Assembly: GCA_016763855.1 (NCBI GenBank)
Contig: JAESSY010000194.1
Location: 1-64,000, forward strand
From: Pseudomonadales bacterium
GTDB taxonomy: Bacteria > Pseudomonadota > Gammaproteobacteria > Pseudomonadales > Azotimanducaceae
Reading direction: 5' to 3'
Length of the DNA stretch: 64,000 bases
Shown: piece by piece, positions 33,443 through 42,749 of the stretch
Position numbering within the stretch: position 1 is the first letter of the stretch
How the letters are laid out: each line of letters opens with the position of its first letter
Notes under the pieces: generated by a model
Told to the model about the DNA's origin: nothing
The model's database searches: none
The model's input: only the letters and a program-made list of their open reading frames with translations
Made by a program: the position numbers and the translations under genes

Positions 33443-34633
33443 GTGTCACAAATAGAAATCACAATAGAAGGTGATACCCGCCCGACATTTAACGCTGTCA
33501 GAAACGTTTTTCATTCTCTCTGGAAAACCATTGAAGTTGGTGCCAGCCTCTGTGTGTACTACCAAAATGAAAAGGTCGTCGATCTCTGGGCAGGTCACAG
33601 AGATCGCGCCCGTACGCTATCTTGGGAAGCCGACACCCTAGTCAATGTCTATAGTGCTTCGAAAGGAGTTTCGTCGTTTGCCTTCGCTTGCCTTGTCGAC
33701 GAAGGTAAAATTAGCTACGACGATAAGGTCTCAAATTACTGGCCAGAATTTGGCGCAGAAGAAAAACAAGACATTACCGTTGCTCAGTTGCTATCTCATC
33801 AAGCAGGTCTTTGTGGCGTAGACACTAAATTAGAAGTGTCTGATTTATATCATTGGGACAAGATGTGCAATCTTCTGGCAGCCCAAAAACCTTATTGGCA
33901 ACCGGGAAGCGCCTCAGGTTATCACGCTGTTACCTGGGGATATTTTCCAGGTGAGTTAATCAGGCGAATAACAGGTAAATCAATCGGCAAATACATCAAT
34001 GAAAAAATCAGCAATCCCTTGGAGGCTGACTTCTACTTAGGCTTGCCTGATTCAGAGATGTTTCGATATTCACCTCTTATTGGCCCAAACCATATGCGGC
34101 GCTATATTAAGAGTGAAGAAGAAAAGCTTGCCGCCTTGGCACTAAAAAAATCCCCTCCCGCCATCCAACCAAAATTAACCCAAGTCGCACTCATGAATCC
34201 CCCTATCTCTCCTTTTAAAGACGCTAGTAGTTCAGCCTGGAGGCATGCTGAGATCCCCGCATCAAATGGCCATGGCAGCGCTCGTGGCCTCGCAAAAATT
34301 TATGCTGCAATGTCAAACGGAGGTCATTTCAATGGCTTAGAGATATGCAGTGAAGAAGCACTCGCATTGGCAAATAAGCTTGAGGTGGAAAACACCAAGG
34401 ATCTCGTTCTAGGAACCACGATACGTCGCTCCCGAGGGTTTATTCTTAATACAGATGCTTGTTATGGGCCAAATCCGGATTCCTTTGGCCATGCCGGAGC
34501 GGGAGGATCAATGGCCTTTGCTGATCCCAAGCGCAAACTTAGTTTTGCCTATGTCATGAATCAAATGCAAAATGATACACATCCCCATCGATATAAACGA
34601 TTAATCGATGCAGTTTACGAGTGTATAGCTTAA
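33443..34633 (+). CDS. Serine hydrolase of the class C beta-lactamase / EstB fold
   Basis: 396 aa from the chosen start. The nucleophile motif SxxK is in VNVYSASKGVSSF; the second active-site Tyr motif is near GYHAVTWGYFPGELI; and a C-terminal HAGAGGS replaces KTG, as in carboxylesterases of family VIII. The ORF track starts at TTG 33422, but GTG 33443 is 6 nt after GAGG and is preferred. No signal peptide, so an esterase of cytoplasmic substrates is more likely than a beta-lactamase. Confidence 0.87.
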   Translation: MSQIEITIEGDTRPTFNAVRNVFHSLWKTIEVGASLCVYYQNEKVVDLWAGHRDRARTLSWEADTLVNVYSASKGVSSFAFACLVDEGKISYDDKVSNYWPEFGAEEKQDITVAQLLSHQAGLCGVDTKLEVSDLYHWDKMCNLLAAQKPYWQPGSASGYHAVTWGYFPGELIRRITGKSIGKYINEKISNPLEADFYLGLPDSEMFRYSPLIGPNHMRRYIKSEEEKLAALALKKSPPAIQPKLTQVALMNPPISPFKDASSSAWRHAEIPASNGHGSARGLAKIYAAMSNGGHFNGLEICSEEALALANKLEVENTKDLVLGTTIRRSRGFILNTDACYGPNPDSFGHAGAGGSMAFADPKRKLSFAYVMNQMQNDTHPHRYKRLIDAVYECIA

Positions 34634-34913
34634 TTTGGCTATTAATCCCCACTTTTGATTATTAACACCTATTTTTAGCTTATTTTGTCTTAATTACGAA
34701 TATATAGGATTTTCACTACAAGTACACCTATGATTAAGGAGTATATCAGCATATATAACAATAATATTTTCCCACTTTTATTCAATATACCGAAATATTT
34801 TACGTCAAACTATCCACATAGTTGTAATAACACAATCTTTTTCCTAACGAAATCCATATTTTTTACATAGCAACGTGAATTGAATCTAAATATCTCAGAA
34901 CTATAAGAAGCAA

Positions 34914-35077
34914 TACCCATTCAAAAACTTCAATCACTTTTATAACGTCGATAAGCTGTAAATCTGGCAGAAAGAGATCAGCTGAACAAGAAACAAGTCA
35001 CGCTACACTTGGACTCAGCCTTTCTTTGTGGCAACATCCAATCTTTCCGAAGTCGCCTCACCATGGCGGCTTTTTGT
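34914..35077 (+). ncRNA. Candidate small RNA or leader (about 160 nt)
   Basis: TTGAAT (34880-34885), 16 bases, TATAAG (34902-34907) resembles a sigma-70 promoter that would start near 34914. A hairpin at 35051-35071 followed by a T-run would end the RNA at about 35077. The stretch has no good ORF. It could also be a leader that attenuates the ABC transporter operon starting at 35161. No known RNA family is recognised. Confidence 0.35.
35051..35077 (+). terminator. Rho-independent terminator
   Basis: AGTCGCC and GGCGGCT form a 7-bp stem (one G-T pair) around a 7-base loop, followed by TTTTGTTTG. It lies 84 bp before the yejB start. Confidence 0.7.
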
Positions 35078-35160
35078 TTGTATCGACCAAAAGTCCGTAC
35101 GCTGGAACCTTATAATAAGAAGGCTGCCGAGTTAAAAGGCAGCTCCTTGAAAACTAATTT

Positions 35161-36180
35161 ATGCGCGATTATTTCATCAGAAGATTGTTACTGATTATCC
35201 CGACGCTCATCGGCGTTACCATCATTGTATTTGCTATAACTCGTCTGGTGCCCGGCGGCCCACTCGAACGGGCAATAATGGAAGCACAGCAAGTTAGCCA
35301 AGGTGGCGGCGGAGGCCAACTGGCGGGTCAAGGCATGGCGCTGTCAGAAGATCAACTTGCAAAGTTGAAGGAATATTACGGCTTCGATAAGCCGCTTTTC
35401 GAAAGTTATATTGACTGGGTTTCAAAGGTTGCCAGAGGTGATTTAGGATCTTCTTATCGCTACAACGAACCAGTTTGGGATGTTATAAAAAGCAGATTCC
35501 CTATTTCGCTTTATTATGGGCTAGTCACCCTCATCATTACCTACCTTGTTTGCATTCCCCTTGGCGTACTAAAGGCAATCAAACACAAGACTGCCGTGGA
35601 CAACATTACATCCATGTTCATCTTTATCGGCTATGCCGTTCCCGGCTACGTTTTGGGTGCCCTGCTCTTACTCTATTTTTCAGTTCGGCTTGAATGGTTT
35701 CCAATGGGAGGGTTTGTTAGCTTACGATTTGATGAACTGACATTCAGTGGCAAAACCCTGGATGTGATTCGACACAGCATATTACCCTTGATCTGTTATC
35801 TAGTGGGCAGTTTCGCCTTTGTTACCTTGTTACTGAAAAACCATCTGATGGACAATCTAGCTTCTGACTATATTAGAACGGCCATTGCAAAGGGTGTCCC
35901 TTTTCGAAAGGCAGTTACCCATCATGCCATGCGCAATTCTTTAATACCCATTGCCACGACCTTCGGTCAAAACATCGTACTATTGGTTTCGGGTTCTTTT
36001 TTAATAGAATCCGTTTTTGACATTAACGGTTTTGGGCTTCTCGGGCTCACTGCTATTCTGGATAGAGACTATCCCATCGTCATGGGCATAGTATTGTTCA
36101 CGAGTCTTTTGCTATTGGTTGGCAATATTATTTCCGACATTCTCGTCGCAATTGTGGATCCACGGATTAGGTTTCAATAA
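35161..36180 (+). CDS. yejB: Peptide ABC transporter permease, YejB-like
   Basis: A 339-aa inner-membrane permease with six transmembrane helices, the first partner of an oligopeptide/microcin C-type importer. YFIRRLLLIIPTLIGVTIIVFAITRLVPGGP is the typical OppB/YejB start, and a Gly/Gln-rich insertion (QVSQGGGGGQLAGQG) before SEDQLAKLKEYYGFDKP is characteristic of YejB. The EAA-loop for the ATPase is DYIRTAIAKGVPFRKAVTHHAMRNSLIP. The stop abuts the next ATG (TAAATG). Confidence 0.93.
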   Translation: MRDYFIRRLLLIIPTLIGVTIIVFAITRLVPGGPLERAIMEAQQVSQGGGGGQLAGQGMALSEDQLAKLKEYYGFDKPLFESYIDWVSKVARGDLGSSYRYNEPVWDVIKSRFPISLYYGLVTLIITYLVCIPLGVLKAIKHKTAVDNITSMFIFIGYAVPGYVLGALLLLYFSVRLEWFPMGGFVSLRFDELTFSGKTLDVIRHSILPLICYLVGSFAFVTLLLKNHLMDNLASDYIRTAIAKGVPFRKAVTHHAMRNSLIPIATTFGQNIVLLVSGSFLIESVFDINGFGLLGLTAILDRDYPIVMGIVLFTSLLLLVGNIISDILVAIVDPRIRFQ

Positions 36181-37248
36181 ATGTTTAATTTGAATCCTCA
36201 AACCCAGAAAAAAATCCGCCGCTTTAAAGAAATAAAAACCGGCTATTACAGCTTCATCACACTTTGCGCCCTTCTCATCTCCGTGATGGTCGCAGAACTC
36301 TGGGTGAATAGTCGCGCATTAGTGGTGAACTACGAGGGTGAATTTTACTTCCCTACTTATACCGCATTTCATCCTGGCACAGACTTTGGTTTAGATTACG
36401 GATACGAAGTCAATTATCGAGATTTAGCAGAAAAATTTGAAACAGATGGTGGAGACAATTGGGTACTGATGCCACTGATCCCTTATAACCCCTACGAAAA
36501 TCACAGTTCCACCAATATTTATAAACCAGAAGCCCCTAGTTTTGAAAACAAACATTTTTTAGGCACAGACACCACTAGCCGAGATATTCTTGCACGACTT
36601 GTCTACGGGACAAGGATCGCCCTGTTGTTTGCCATTACTTTTATGGTCGCTGTTTATGTCATCGGTATCACCATAGGCTGTTCGATGGGTTTCTTTGGCG
36701 GAACCTTCGATCTTATTTTTCAGCGATTTATTGAAATTTGGTCTAATGTCCCATTTCTTTATATGGTCATTATTGTATTTTCAGTCGTACCTTCCACTTT
36801 CGAAATCCCAACCCGAATAGCCATATTGCTCACTGTAATGGTTCTTTTTTCTTGGACAGGTATGACTTACTACATGAGAACAGAGACCTATAAAGAAAAA
36901 TCCCGGGATTATATTTCCGCCGCATTACTCTTAGGCGCATCGAACACACGAATCATATTCAAACATATATTACCCAATGTCATCTCAACCCTTGTGACCT
37001 TTATGCCTTTCACTATCGTTGGCGCTATTTCAGCAATAACCGCATTGGATTTTCTAGGTTTTGGCTTACCCGCACCCACGCCAAGCCTAGGTGAATTACT
37101 CAAGCAAGGCACAGCCAATTTACGCACCGCAGGGTGGATCGTCACTTCTGCCTTCGCGACGTTGGTACTCCTGCTAACCCTGGTGACATTTATTGGTGAG
37201 GCAGTTCGTGAATCTTTTGATCCTAAAAAGTTTACGGTCTATAGATAG
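36181..37248 (+). CDS. yejE: Peptide ABC transporter permease, YejE-like
   Basis: 355 aa, second permease. After the first helix a long periplasmic loop (NYEGEFYFPTYTAFHPGTDFG ... LMPLIPYNPYENH) is diagnostic of YejE compared with OppC. HFLGTDTTSRDILARLVYGTRIALLFA and the EAA-loop RDYISAALLLGASNTRIIFKHILPN follow. Starts directly at the yejB stop. Confidence 0.93.
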   Translation: MFNLNPQTQKKIRRFKEIKTGYYSFITLCALLISVMVAELWVNSRALVVNYEGEFYFPTYTAFHPGTDFGLDYGYEVNYRDLAEKFETDGGDNWVLMPLIPYNPYENHSSTNIYKPEAPSFENKHFLGTDTTSRDILARLVYGTRIALLFAITFMVAVYVIGITIGCSMGFFGGTFDLIFQRFIEIWSNVPFLYMVIIVFSVVPSTFEIPTRIAILLTVMVLFSWTGMTYYMRTETYKEKSRDYISAALLLGASNTRIIFKHILPNVISTLVTFMPFTIVGAISAITALDFLGFGLPAPTPSLGELLKQGTANLRTAGWIVTSAFATLVLLLTLVTFIGEAVRESFDPKKFTVYR

Positions 37249-37314
37249 AAAACTAAATAGTACAAATTGATTCCCCATTGGGGTTTAAACAAGTGATATA
37301 CAGAGGTAAAACCC

Positions 37315-39261
37315 ATGAAAATGACTCGTTTCTCTTTAACCCTTACCTGTCTTTCGGTATTGTTGATGAGCTGTGGCGGCGCGGACGAAGCGTTAGAGCC
37401 AATTGAAGTCATAGACAACACACAGGAGGTTAACGAGTACTACGCTTCTAAACCAGACTTCTTCAGTTTTAAAACACTAGCGGATTTACCCACTAATCTG
37501 GAATGGCAAAATGGGAGCCATTTAGCAGATATTGGATCTGACAAGGCAGTAAAGGGTGGGACAATCTATTCTCGCTTGCAAGATTTTCCGCGAACACTTC
37601 GAGTTGTTGGGCCAGATTCAAACGGTTCCTTCAGGCCTTATATCTTAGACTACACATCTTTGAGTCTCGCCGGCAGACATCCTGATGAATTTGAGTTTTA
37701 TCCCGGACTTGCTGAAAGCTGGGCAGTGGACGAAGAAAACAAGACGGTTTATGTCAAGTTAAACCCAGAAGCAAGCTGGTCCGATGATGTCCCTGTCACC
37801 AGTGACGATTTTATGTTTATGTTCTTCTTTAACCAGTCTAGCTATATCGTAGCGCCCTGGTACAACAATTGGTTTGGTACTCAGTACCTTAATATTACAA
37901 AGTTTGACCAACATACTTTCTCGATTACGATTCCCGACGCAAAACCCGATATGGATAACAGAGTACTGTCTCTTGGACCCAAACCTCAACATTTCTACAA
38001 GGAACTAGGTGATGATTATGTTGATCGTTACCAATGGAGATTTCAGCCCACCACAGGTCCTTACGTCATAAAAGAGAAAGATATTAAGAAAGGCATATCA
38101 ATCGCACTGACGCGAAAGAAAGATTGGTGGGCGAAAGACAATAAGTTCTGGCGCAATCGATACAATATGGACAAGATCCATCTATCAGTCATTCGCGATA
38201 CCCCAAAGGTTTTTGAGACCTTTAAACGGGGAGAAATTGACCAGTTTGGCCTCAATCTGGCGGAATATTGGTATGACAAATTGCCTAATGATGACAAAGA
38301 TGTCGCCGCAGGTTATATCCATAAATCAGTTTTCTATAATCAGCACCCTCGACCCACCTTTGGTTTGTGGATCAACTCATCCAGACCATTGCTTGACAAC
38401 AATGACATCAGACTGGGCATTCACCGTGCAACGAACTGGCAGTTAGTTATCGATAAGTTCTTCCGGGGTGATTACAACAGAATGCAAACATCCTCTGACG
38501 GGTATGGTGAATTTTCCCATCAAACCCTAACTAGCCGTCTTTATGATATCGATAAAGCATTGAGCTACTTTGCCAAAGCAGGATTTACAGAACGCGGTCC
38601 CGATGGCATTTTAGTCAATACTGAAGGCACTCGGCTCAGCTTTACACTCTCATCTGGTTATGAGGCTTACAAAGATGTCTTTACCATCTTAAAGGAAGAG
38701 GCGGCAAAAGCAGGTTTAGATTTTCGAATCGAAGTCTTGGATGGCACGTCTGGTTGGAAAAAAGTCCAGGAAAAACAGCACGACATACATTTTTTAGCCC
38801 TAGGGGTCGGTCTCGAACTATATCCACGATTCTGGGAAACCTATCACTCTGACAATGCTTATGATGACGCTTTTATGGAAGATGGCTCTGTCAATCCCGA
38901 TCGAAAAGTCAGAGTTCAATCCAATAATATGGAAATGATGGCATCCTTTGAAATGGACAAAATGATTGATCAATATCGTAATTCCGGTGACAAGGCAGAA
39001 ATGATTAATCTAGCCCATCGTATGACTGAATTGCATCATGAGTACGGCTCATTTGTACCTGCATTCTATCAACCATTTTACCGAACCGGCCATTGGCGAT
39101 GGATAAAGTATCCTGATGGCTTTAACAATAAGCATTCCAATAATGCCACTCAACACTATGTCCATTGGATTGACACAAAACTAAGAGAAGAAACCCTTGC
39201 GGCACGTAAAGCAGGTGAAACCTTTGAGCCCGAAATTAATGTTTACGATCAGTTTAAGTAG
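37315..39261 (+). CDS. yejA: Periplasmic peptide-binding lipoprotein, YejA-like (SBP family 5)
   Basis: 648 aa, solute-binding protein family 5. A signal peptide with lipobox, LSVLLMSCGG, anchors it to the membrane, whereas E. coli YejA is soluble. GGTIYSRLQDFPRTLRVVGPDSN near 75-100, FYPGLAESWAVDEENKTVYVKLNPEASWSDDVPVTSDDFMF and FGLWINSSRPLLDNNDIR follow. Location within the operon after the two permeases differs from E. coli (yejABEF). The substrate is probably an oligopeptide. Confidence 0.93.
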   Translation: MKMTRFSLTLTCLSVLLMSCGGADEALEPIEVIDNTQEVNEYYASKPDFFSFKTLADLPTNLEWQNGSHLADIGSDKAVKGGTIYSRLQDFPRTLRVVGPDSNGSFRPYILDYTSLSLAGRHPDEFEFYPGLAESWAVDEENKTVYVKLNPEASWSDDVPVTSDDFMFMFFFNQSSYIVAPWYNNWFGTQYLNITKFDQHTFSITIPDAKPDMDNRVLSLGPKPQHFYKELGDDYVDRYQWRFQPTTGPYVIKEKDIKKGISIALTRKKDWWAKDNKFWRNRYNMDKIHLSVIRDTPKVFETFKRGEIDQFGLNLAEYWYDKLPNDDKDVAAGYIHKSVFYNQHPRPTFGLWINSSRPLLDNNDIRLGIHRATNWQLVIDKFFRGDYNRMQTSSDGYGEFSHQTLTSRLYDIDKALSYFAKAGFTERGPDGILVNTEGTRLSFTLSSGYEAYKDVFTILKEEAAKAGLDFRIEVLDGTSGWKKVQEKQHDIHFLALGVGLELYPRFWETYHSDNAYDDAFMEDGSVNPDRKVRVQSNNMEMMASFEMDKMIDQYRNSGDKAEMINLAHRMTELHHEYGSFVPAFYQPFYRTGHWRWIKYPDGFNNKHSNNATQHYVHWIDTKLREETLAARKAGETFEPEINVYDQFK

Positions 39262-39270
39262 GATCAAGAA

Positions 39271-40248
39271 ATGAGCGAGATCCTCCTCGAGGTAAATAAT
39301 CTCATCACGGAGTTTGAAACTGACGAAGGTCGGGTTCGGGCAATCAGTGATGTCAGCTTATCGGTAAACGAAGGAGAAACACTCGGCATCGTCGGTGAAT
39401 CCGGTTGCGGAAAAAGCGTCACGGCACTATCTATCATGCGCTTACTACCACAACCTATGGGTCAAATTGTCGGTGGCAGAATTGCTTTTGGAGGGCAAGA
39501 TTTAACACAAGTACCGATTACCAAAATGCAAAAAATACGTGGTGACCAAATCAGCATGGTGTTTCAGGAACCTATGACAGCATTAAACCCTGTACACACC
39601 ATTGGCAAGCAACTAACAGAAGTACTATTGTTGCATAAGGACATCTCCGCTCAGGAAGCCATACGCCAATCAGTCGCGATTCTCGACAGAGTGGGCATTC
39701 CATCCCCAGACATTCGTATGACCGAGTATCCACATCAGCTATCCGGTGGTATGCGGCAACGTGTTGTCATCGCTATTGCGCTGGCTTGCAAGCCTAAGCT
39801 CTTGATTGCTGATGAGCCCACAACGGCTCTAGACGTTACAATTCAAGCTCAAATATTAGAACTGATTAAGGAACTACAAGCCGAAATGGGCATGTCTGTT
39901 CTGTTAATTACCCATGATTTGGGTGTCATCGCAGAAACATGTGAACAAGTTGTCGTCATGTATGCGGGGAAGGTCGCCGAGAAAGGCAGTGTCTTTGACA
40001 TTTTTGACAGACCATCTCATCCCTATACACAAGGCCTCCTAGCTTCAATTCCTACTTTAGAAACAGAGCCTAAATCAAAGCTCAATACCATTGAAGGTAT
40101 GGTGCCGAGTTTGATGGATTTACCGGAGGGTTGTCGATTTGAAAACCGTTGTCCTCACCGTAAAGATGATTGCACAAACAGCCCTCCTCCCATTGAAAAA
40201 GTAAGTGAAAGCCATGAAGTGAGCTGCTTCAGGTGGAATGAACTATGA
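39271..40248 (+). CDS. oppD: Peptide ABC transporter ATPase, OppD/DppD type
   Basis: 325 aa. Walker A GESGCGKSV, signature LSGGMRQRVVIAIALA, Walker B LLIADEPTTALDV and a C-terminal oligopeptide/dipeptide domain with a Cys-rich 4Fe-4S motif (CRFENRCPHRKDDC ... SCF). With the next gene it provides the two ATPase halves that are fused as YejF in E. coli. It starts 9 bp after yejA and overlaps oppF by 4 bp. Confidence 0.94.
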   Translation: MSEILLEVNNLITEFETDEGRVRAISDVSLSVNEGETLGIVGESGCGKSVTALSIMRLLPQPMGQIVGGRIAFGGQDLTQVPITKMQKIRGDQISMVFQEPMTALNPVHTIGKQLTEVLLLHKDISAQEAIRQSVAILDRVGIPSPDIRMTEYPHQLSGGMRQRVVIAIALACKPKLLIADEPTTALDVTIQAQILELIKELQAEMGMSVLLITHDLGVIAETCEQVVVMYAGKVAEKGSVFDIFDRPSHPYTQGLLASIPTLETEPKSKLNTIEGMVPSLMDLPEGCRFENRCPHRKDDCTNSPPPIEKVSESHEVSCFRWNEL

Positions 40249-41240
40249 TCGATCAAAACAGCCCTCCAATTCTGGAAGTCAACAATCTGAAAATGCACTT
40301 TCCCGTCAAAGAAGGGATTCTGCTTAGGGCGAGTAAATTCAACAAAGCAGTTGATGGCGTATCATTCCATATTCAACCAGGAGAAACCTTAGGTTTAGTC
40401 GGAGAATCAGGCTGCGGTAAATCTACTTTAGGTCGCTGTATAGCACGTCTTTATGAGCCTACTGAAGGCAATATAAAATTTGAAGGAAACAATATTAGCC
40501 AACTGAAAGGCCGAGCTTTACTCCCTTACAGAAAACATATTCAAATGATCTTTCAAGACCCGATGGAATCTCTCAATTCAAGGCATACCGTTGGGGATAT
40601 TCTGGAAGAGCCTTTTATTATTCAGAATATTGGAGATAGAGCTTCGAGACAGAAACGTGTAATGGAATTACTGGAAATTGTCGGTCTACCCGCAAGGTCA
40701 ATCAGCCGCTACCCTTTTGAATTTTCGGGTGGGCAAAGACAGCGTATTTGTGTTGCCAGGGCAATTGCACTTAATCCAAAATTGATTATTTGTGACGAAC
40801 CTGTCTCAGCACTCGATGTCTCTATCCAATCTCAGATACTGAATTTGCTCAATGATCTTCAGAAAGAATTTAATCTATCCTATCTGTTCATTGCTCACGA
40901 TCTCGCGGTGGTAAAACACATTTCAGACAGGATAGCGATTATGTATCTTGGCAAGATTGTTGAGTCGGGTCTTGGGCAAGAAATTTATCATAATCCCCAA
41001 CATCCCTACACAAAGTCTCTAATGTCAGCCATACCCGTTCCTGATCCCCACCATAAATCCGAAAGACAGCTGATTACGGGAGACGTTCCTTCCGCAATCA
41101 ACCCTCCAGCCGGATGCGCCTTTCACCCTCGATGCCCTGTGGTTCAGGACAAATGCAAACAAAAAGCGCCAACATTACGCGAAGTGCCTAGCAAGGAAGG
41201 GGACGCTCACGAAGCTTCCTGTCTTTTGCTTGAGGACTAA
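40245..41240 (+). CDS. oppF: Peptide ABC transporter ATPase, OppF/DppF type
   Basis: 331 aa. Walker A GESGCGKSTLGRC, signature FSGGQRQRICVARAIALNP, Walker B LIICDEPVSALDVS and a C-terminal CAFHPRCPVVQDKC cluster motif. Overlaps oppD by ATGA. The five-gene set yejB-yejE-yejA-oppD-oppF is complete and self-contained. Confidence 0.95.
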   Translation: MIDQNSPPILEVNNLKMHFPVKEGILLRASKFNKAVDGVSFHIQPGETLGLVGESGCGKSTLGRCIARLYEPTEGNIKFEGNNISQLKGRALLPYRKHIQMIFQDPMESLNSRHTVGDILEEPFIIQNIGDRASRQKRVMELLEIVGLPARSISRYPFEFSGGQRQRICVARAIALNPKLIICDEPVSALDVSIQSQILNLLNDLQKEFNLSYLFIAHDLAVVKHISDRIAIMYLGKIVESGLGQEIYHNPQHPYTKSLMSAIPVPDPHHKSERQLITGDVPSAINPPAGCAFHPRCPVVQDKCKQKAPTLREVPSKEGDAHEASCLLLED

Positions 41241-41277
41241 GACTCAAATTAGTTAACCTAGAAACAGCCGCGAGGAT

Positions 41278-41958
41278 TTAGACAGGAGAGAAGGACAAAA
41301 AAGGATTGATCATTCGCAAAATTGGGCCAACCAGTCGAATTGGCGCTTCAACTACTGACAAACAAATGCATTCATCATCTATAGTCGCCACGGGGCTATG
41401 TACATCCCCAGGCTCGCGAATAATAAAGTCTCCCTCATTATAGGTGCCATCAAGGTCTGAAAAAGAACCATAAAGCACGACAGTCACTTCCAAACCACGG
41501 TGATCATGTTTAGGGGTTTTACCACCAGCGGAAATTTTGTGTAGGGCCAGTTCGTACTTGTTTTCTCCAATAGGAATCTTCGCAACCTTTAACGAACGCG
41601 TCAGAAAGTTGAATTGAGGTTCGGCAATTATATTGCTCATAAAAGCTGGGAGCTTTTTCATATCCTCATTAATTATCGGAATGGTTTCTGCCTGATCTGA
41701 AATTTCTGCTGAGTTGAGAGATAAGAGCACTTTTTCTAGCGCATTTTCGGGCATTTTTTCAGGCCCAACACTGGAAAGAAGGTCGCCCCCAATCTCCGAC
41801 AGTGCAATATCTTGAGCACGGCATTTGTCGCAAAAGTGTAGATGTGCAGTAACAGAAACACAGAGTGCCGGACTTAAACTTCCCGCTGCGTAGTCAAGCA
41901 GCAAATCAGCTTCAGGGTGCAATTGTACTTCAGGGCGTAGTTGTACTGTCATGCTCAA
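41278..41958 (-). CDS. chrR: ChrR-family zinc anti-sigma factor with cupin domain
   Basis: 226 aa. An N-terminal anti-sigma domain holds the zinc motif HLHFCDKC (HxxxCxxC) in LDYAAGSLSPALCVSVTAHLHFCDKCRAQ. A C-terminal cupin domain follows (KTPKHDHRGLEVTVVLYGSFSDLDGTYNEGDFIIREPGDVHSP), with metal ligands His, His, Glu and His. In Rhodobacter, ChrR releases RpoE upon singlet oxygen or organic hydroperoxide. The start overlaps the sigma factor stop (ATGA), so the two are coupled. Confidence 0.92.
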   Translation of the reverse strand: MSMTVQLRPEVQLHPEADLLLDYAAGSLSPALCVSVTAHLHFCDKCRAQDIALSEIGGDLLSSVGPEKMPENALEKVLLSLNSAEISDQAETIPIINEDMKKLPAFMSNIIAEPQFNFLTRSLKVAKIPIGENKYELALHKISAGGKTPKHDHRGLEVTVVLYGSFSDLDGTYNEGDFIIREPGDVHSPVATIDDECICLSVVEAPIRLVGPILRMINPFLSFSPV

Positions 41959-42542
41959 CTCTCGACTCTGACATCTAAGGATTCTAGTTGTATATTCATC
42001 TTTTTCAGTGCCAATCTAATTCTTGACTTAACGGTCCCAAGGGGTAAAGCCAGCTCTTCTGCGACTTCACTATGGGTTTTACCCTCATAATAAATTTTCG
42101 TAATCACCTCCAGTTGTTCCACCGGTAAGACTTGAAGGTTTTCCCGGACCGTAGTTTGATTGCGTTTCTGGATGAGTGACGAATGAGCAGGGTTCTCATC
42201 GACCAAGTCATACAAGTCTTCTGCTTTCAAATCTTTCTTAATCCTCGCCTCTCGCCTAAACCAGTCAATACGACAGTTTCGGGCTATGGTGTATATCCAA
42301 GTACTCGCAGAAGATTTCTTTTCATCAAAACTCCCTGCTTTCCGCCATACCTTAATCATGGCTTCTTGGGCTAATTCTTCCGCCTGCTCGTAACCGAAGG
42401 GTGCCCCTTTCATCAAAAAGCCTTTAATCAAGGGTGCAAAGTGCCCAAAGAGTTGCGAAAACGCCTCTTTATCCTGCACATTGCCAACTTTAGTTAGCAA
42501 TTCACTCCATTCATCTCGACTGGAATTTACCAGTGGGGTCAC
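41955..42542 (-). CDS. rpoE: ECF sigma factor, RpoE/ECF11-type
   Basis: 195 aa, sigma-70 region 2 (FSQLFGHFAPLIKGFLMKGAPFGYEQAEELAQEAMIKVWRKAGSFDEKKSSASTWIYTIARNCRIDWFRR) and region 4 (LPVEQLEVITKIYYEGKTHSEVAEELALPLGTVKSRIRLALKKM). Pairing with ChrR marks it as the ECF11 group. Expected regulon: photooxidative stress functions such as photolyase, cfa and glutathione-type genes. None of those is adjacent here. Confidence 0.93.
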   Translation of the reverse strand: MTPLVNSSRDEWSELLTKVGNVQDKEAFSQLFGHFAPLIKGFLMKGAPFGYEQAEELAQEAMIKVWRKAGSFDEKKSSASTWIYTIARNCRIDWFRREARIKKDLKAEDLYDLVDENPAHSSLIQKRNQTTVRENLQVLPVEQLEVITKIYYEGKTHSEVAEELALPLGTVKSRIRLALKKMNIQLESLDVRVES

Positions 42543-42626
42543 CTAATAAGCTAAAATTATAAGATAGATGATACAGAGTCTGTAATTCTAATAGCAATGA
42601 ACAAATATACGGGAATTGTAAGTATT

Positions 42627-42632
42627 GGATCA
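42627..42632 (-). promoter_or_regulatory. Possible ECF11-type -35 element of rpoE
   Basis: TGATCC on the minus strand matches the -35 hexamer reported for RpoE of Rhodobacter, 85 bp from the rpoE start. The -10 region expected about 18 bp on does not show the CTTAA-like consensus; TATATT is there instead. Autoregulation is therefore only a suggestion. Confidence 0.3.
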
Positions 42633-42749
42633 TATTTAGAATATCTCAATCGATAAACGGCCAAACATGTCCTTTGTCTGTAAAACACAGAGGGTTTAAC
42701 CTATTCTTATCCTATCGACCTCATCGTTTTCAGCATCCAGAGAGAATAT

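Larger units (their letters stand above)
34634..35160. other. 527-bp non-coding stretch
   Basis: No supportable protein gene; the ORF track's 35009..35194 looks like chance. The first half is very AT-rich. The second half holds a promoter-like TTGAAT-N16-TATAAG and a terminator-like hairpin, listed separately. Confidence 0.6.

Noticed and set aside
35009-35194. 61-aa ORF in the non-coding stretch before yejB
   Set aside because: Overlaps the terminator hairpin and the yejB start in another frame; no homology or ribosome site.
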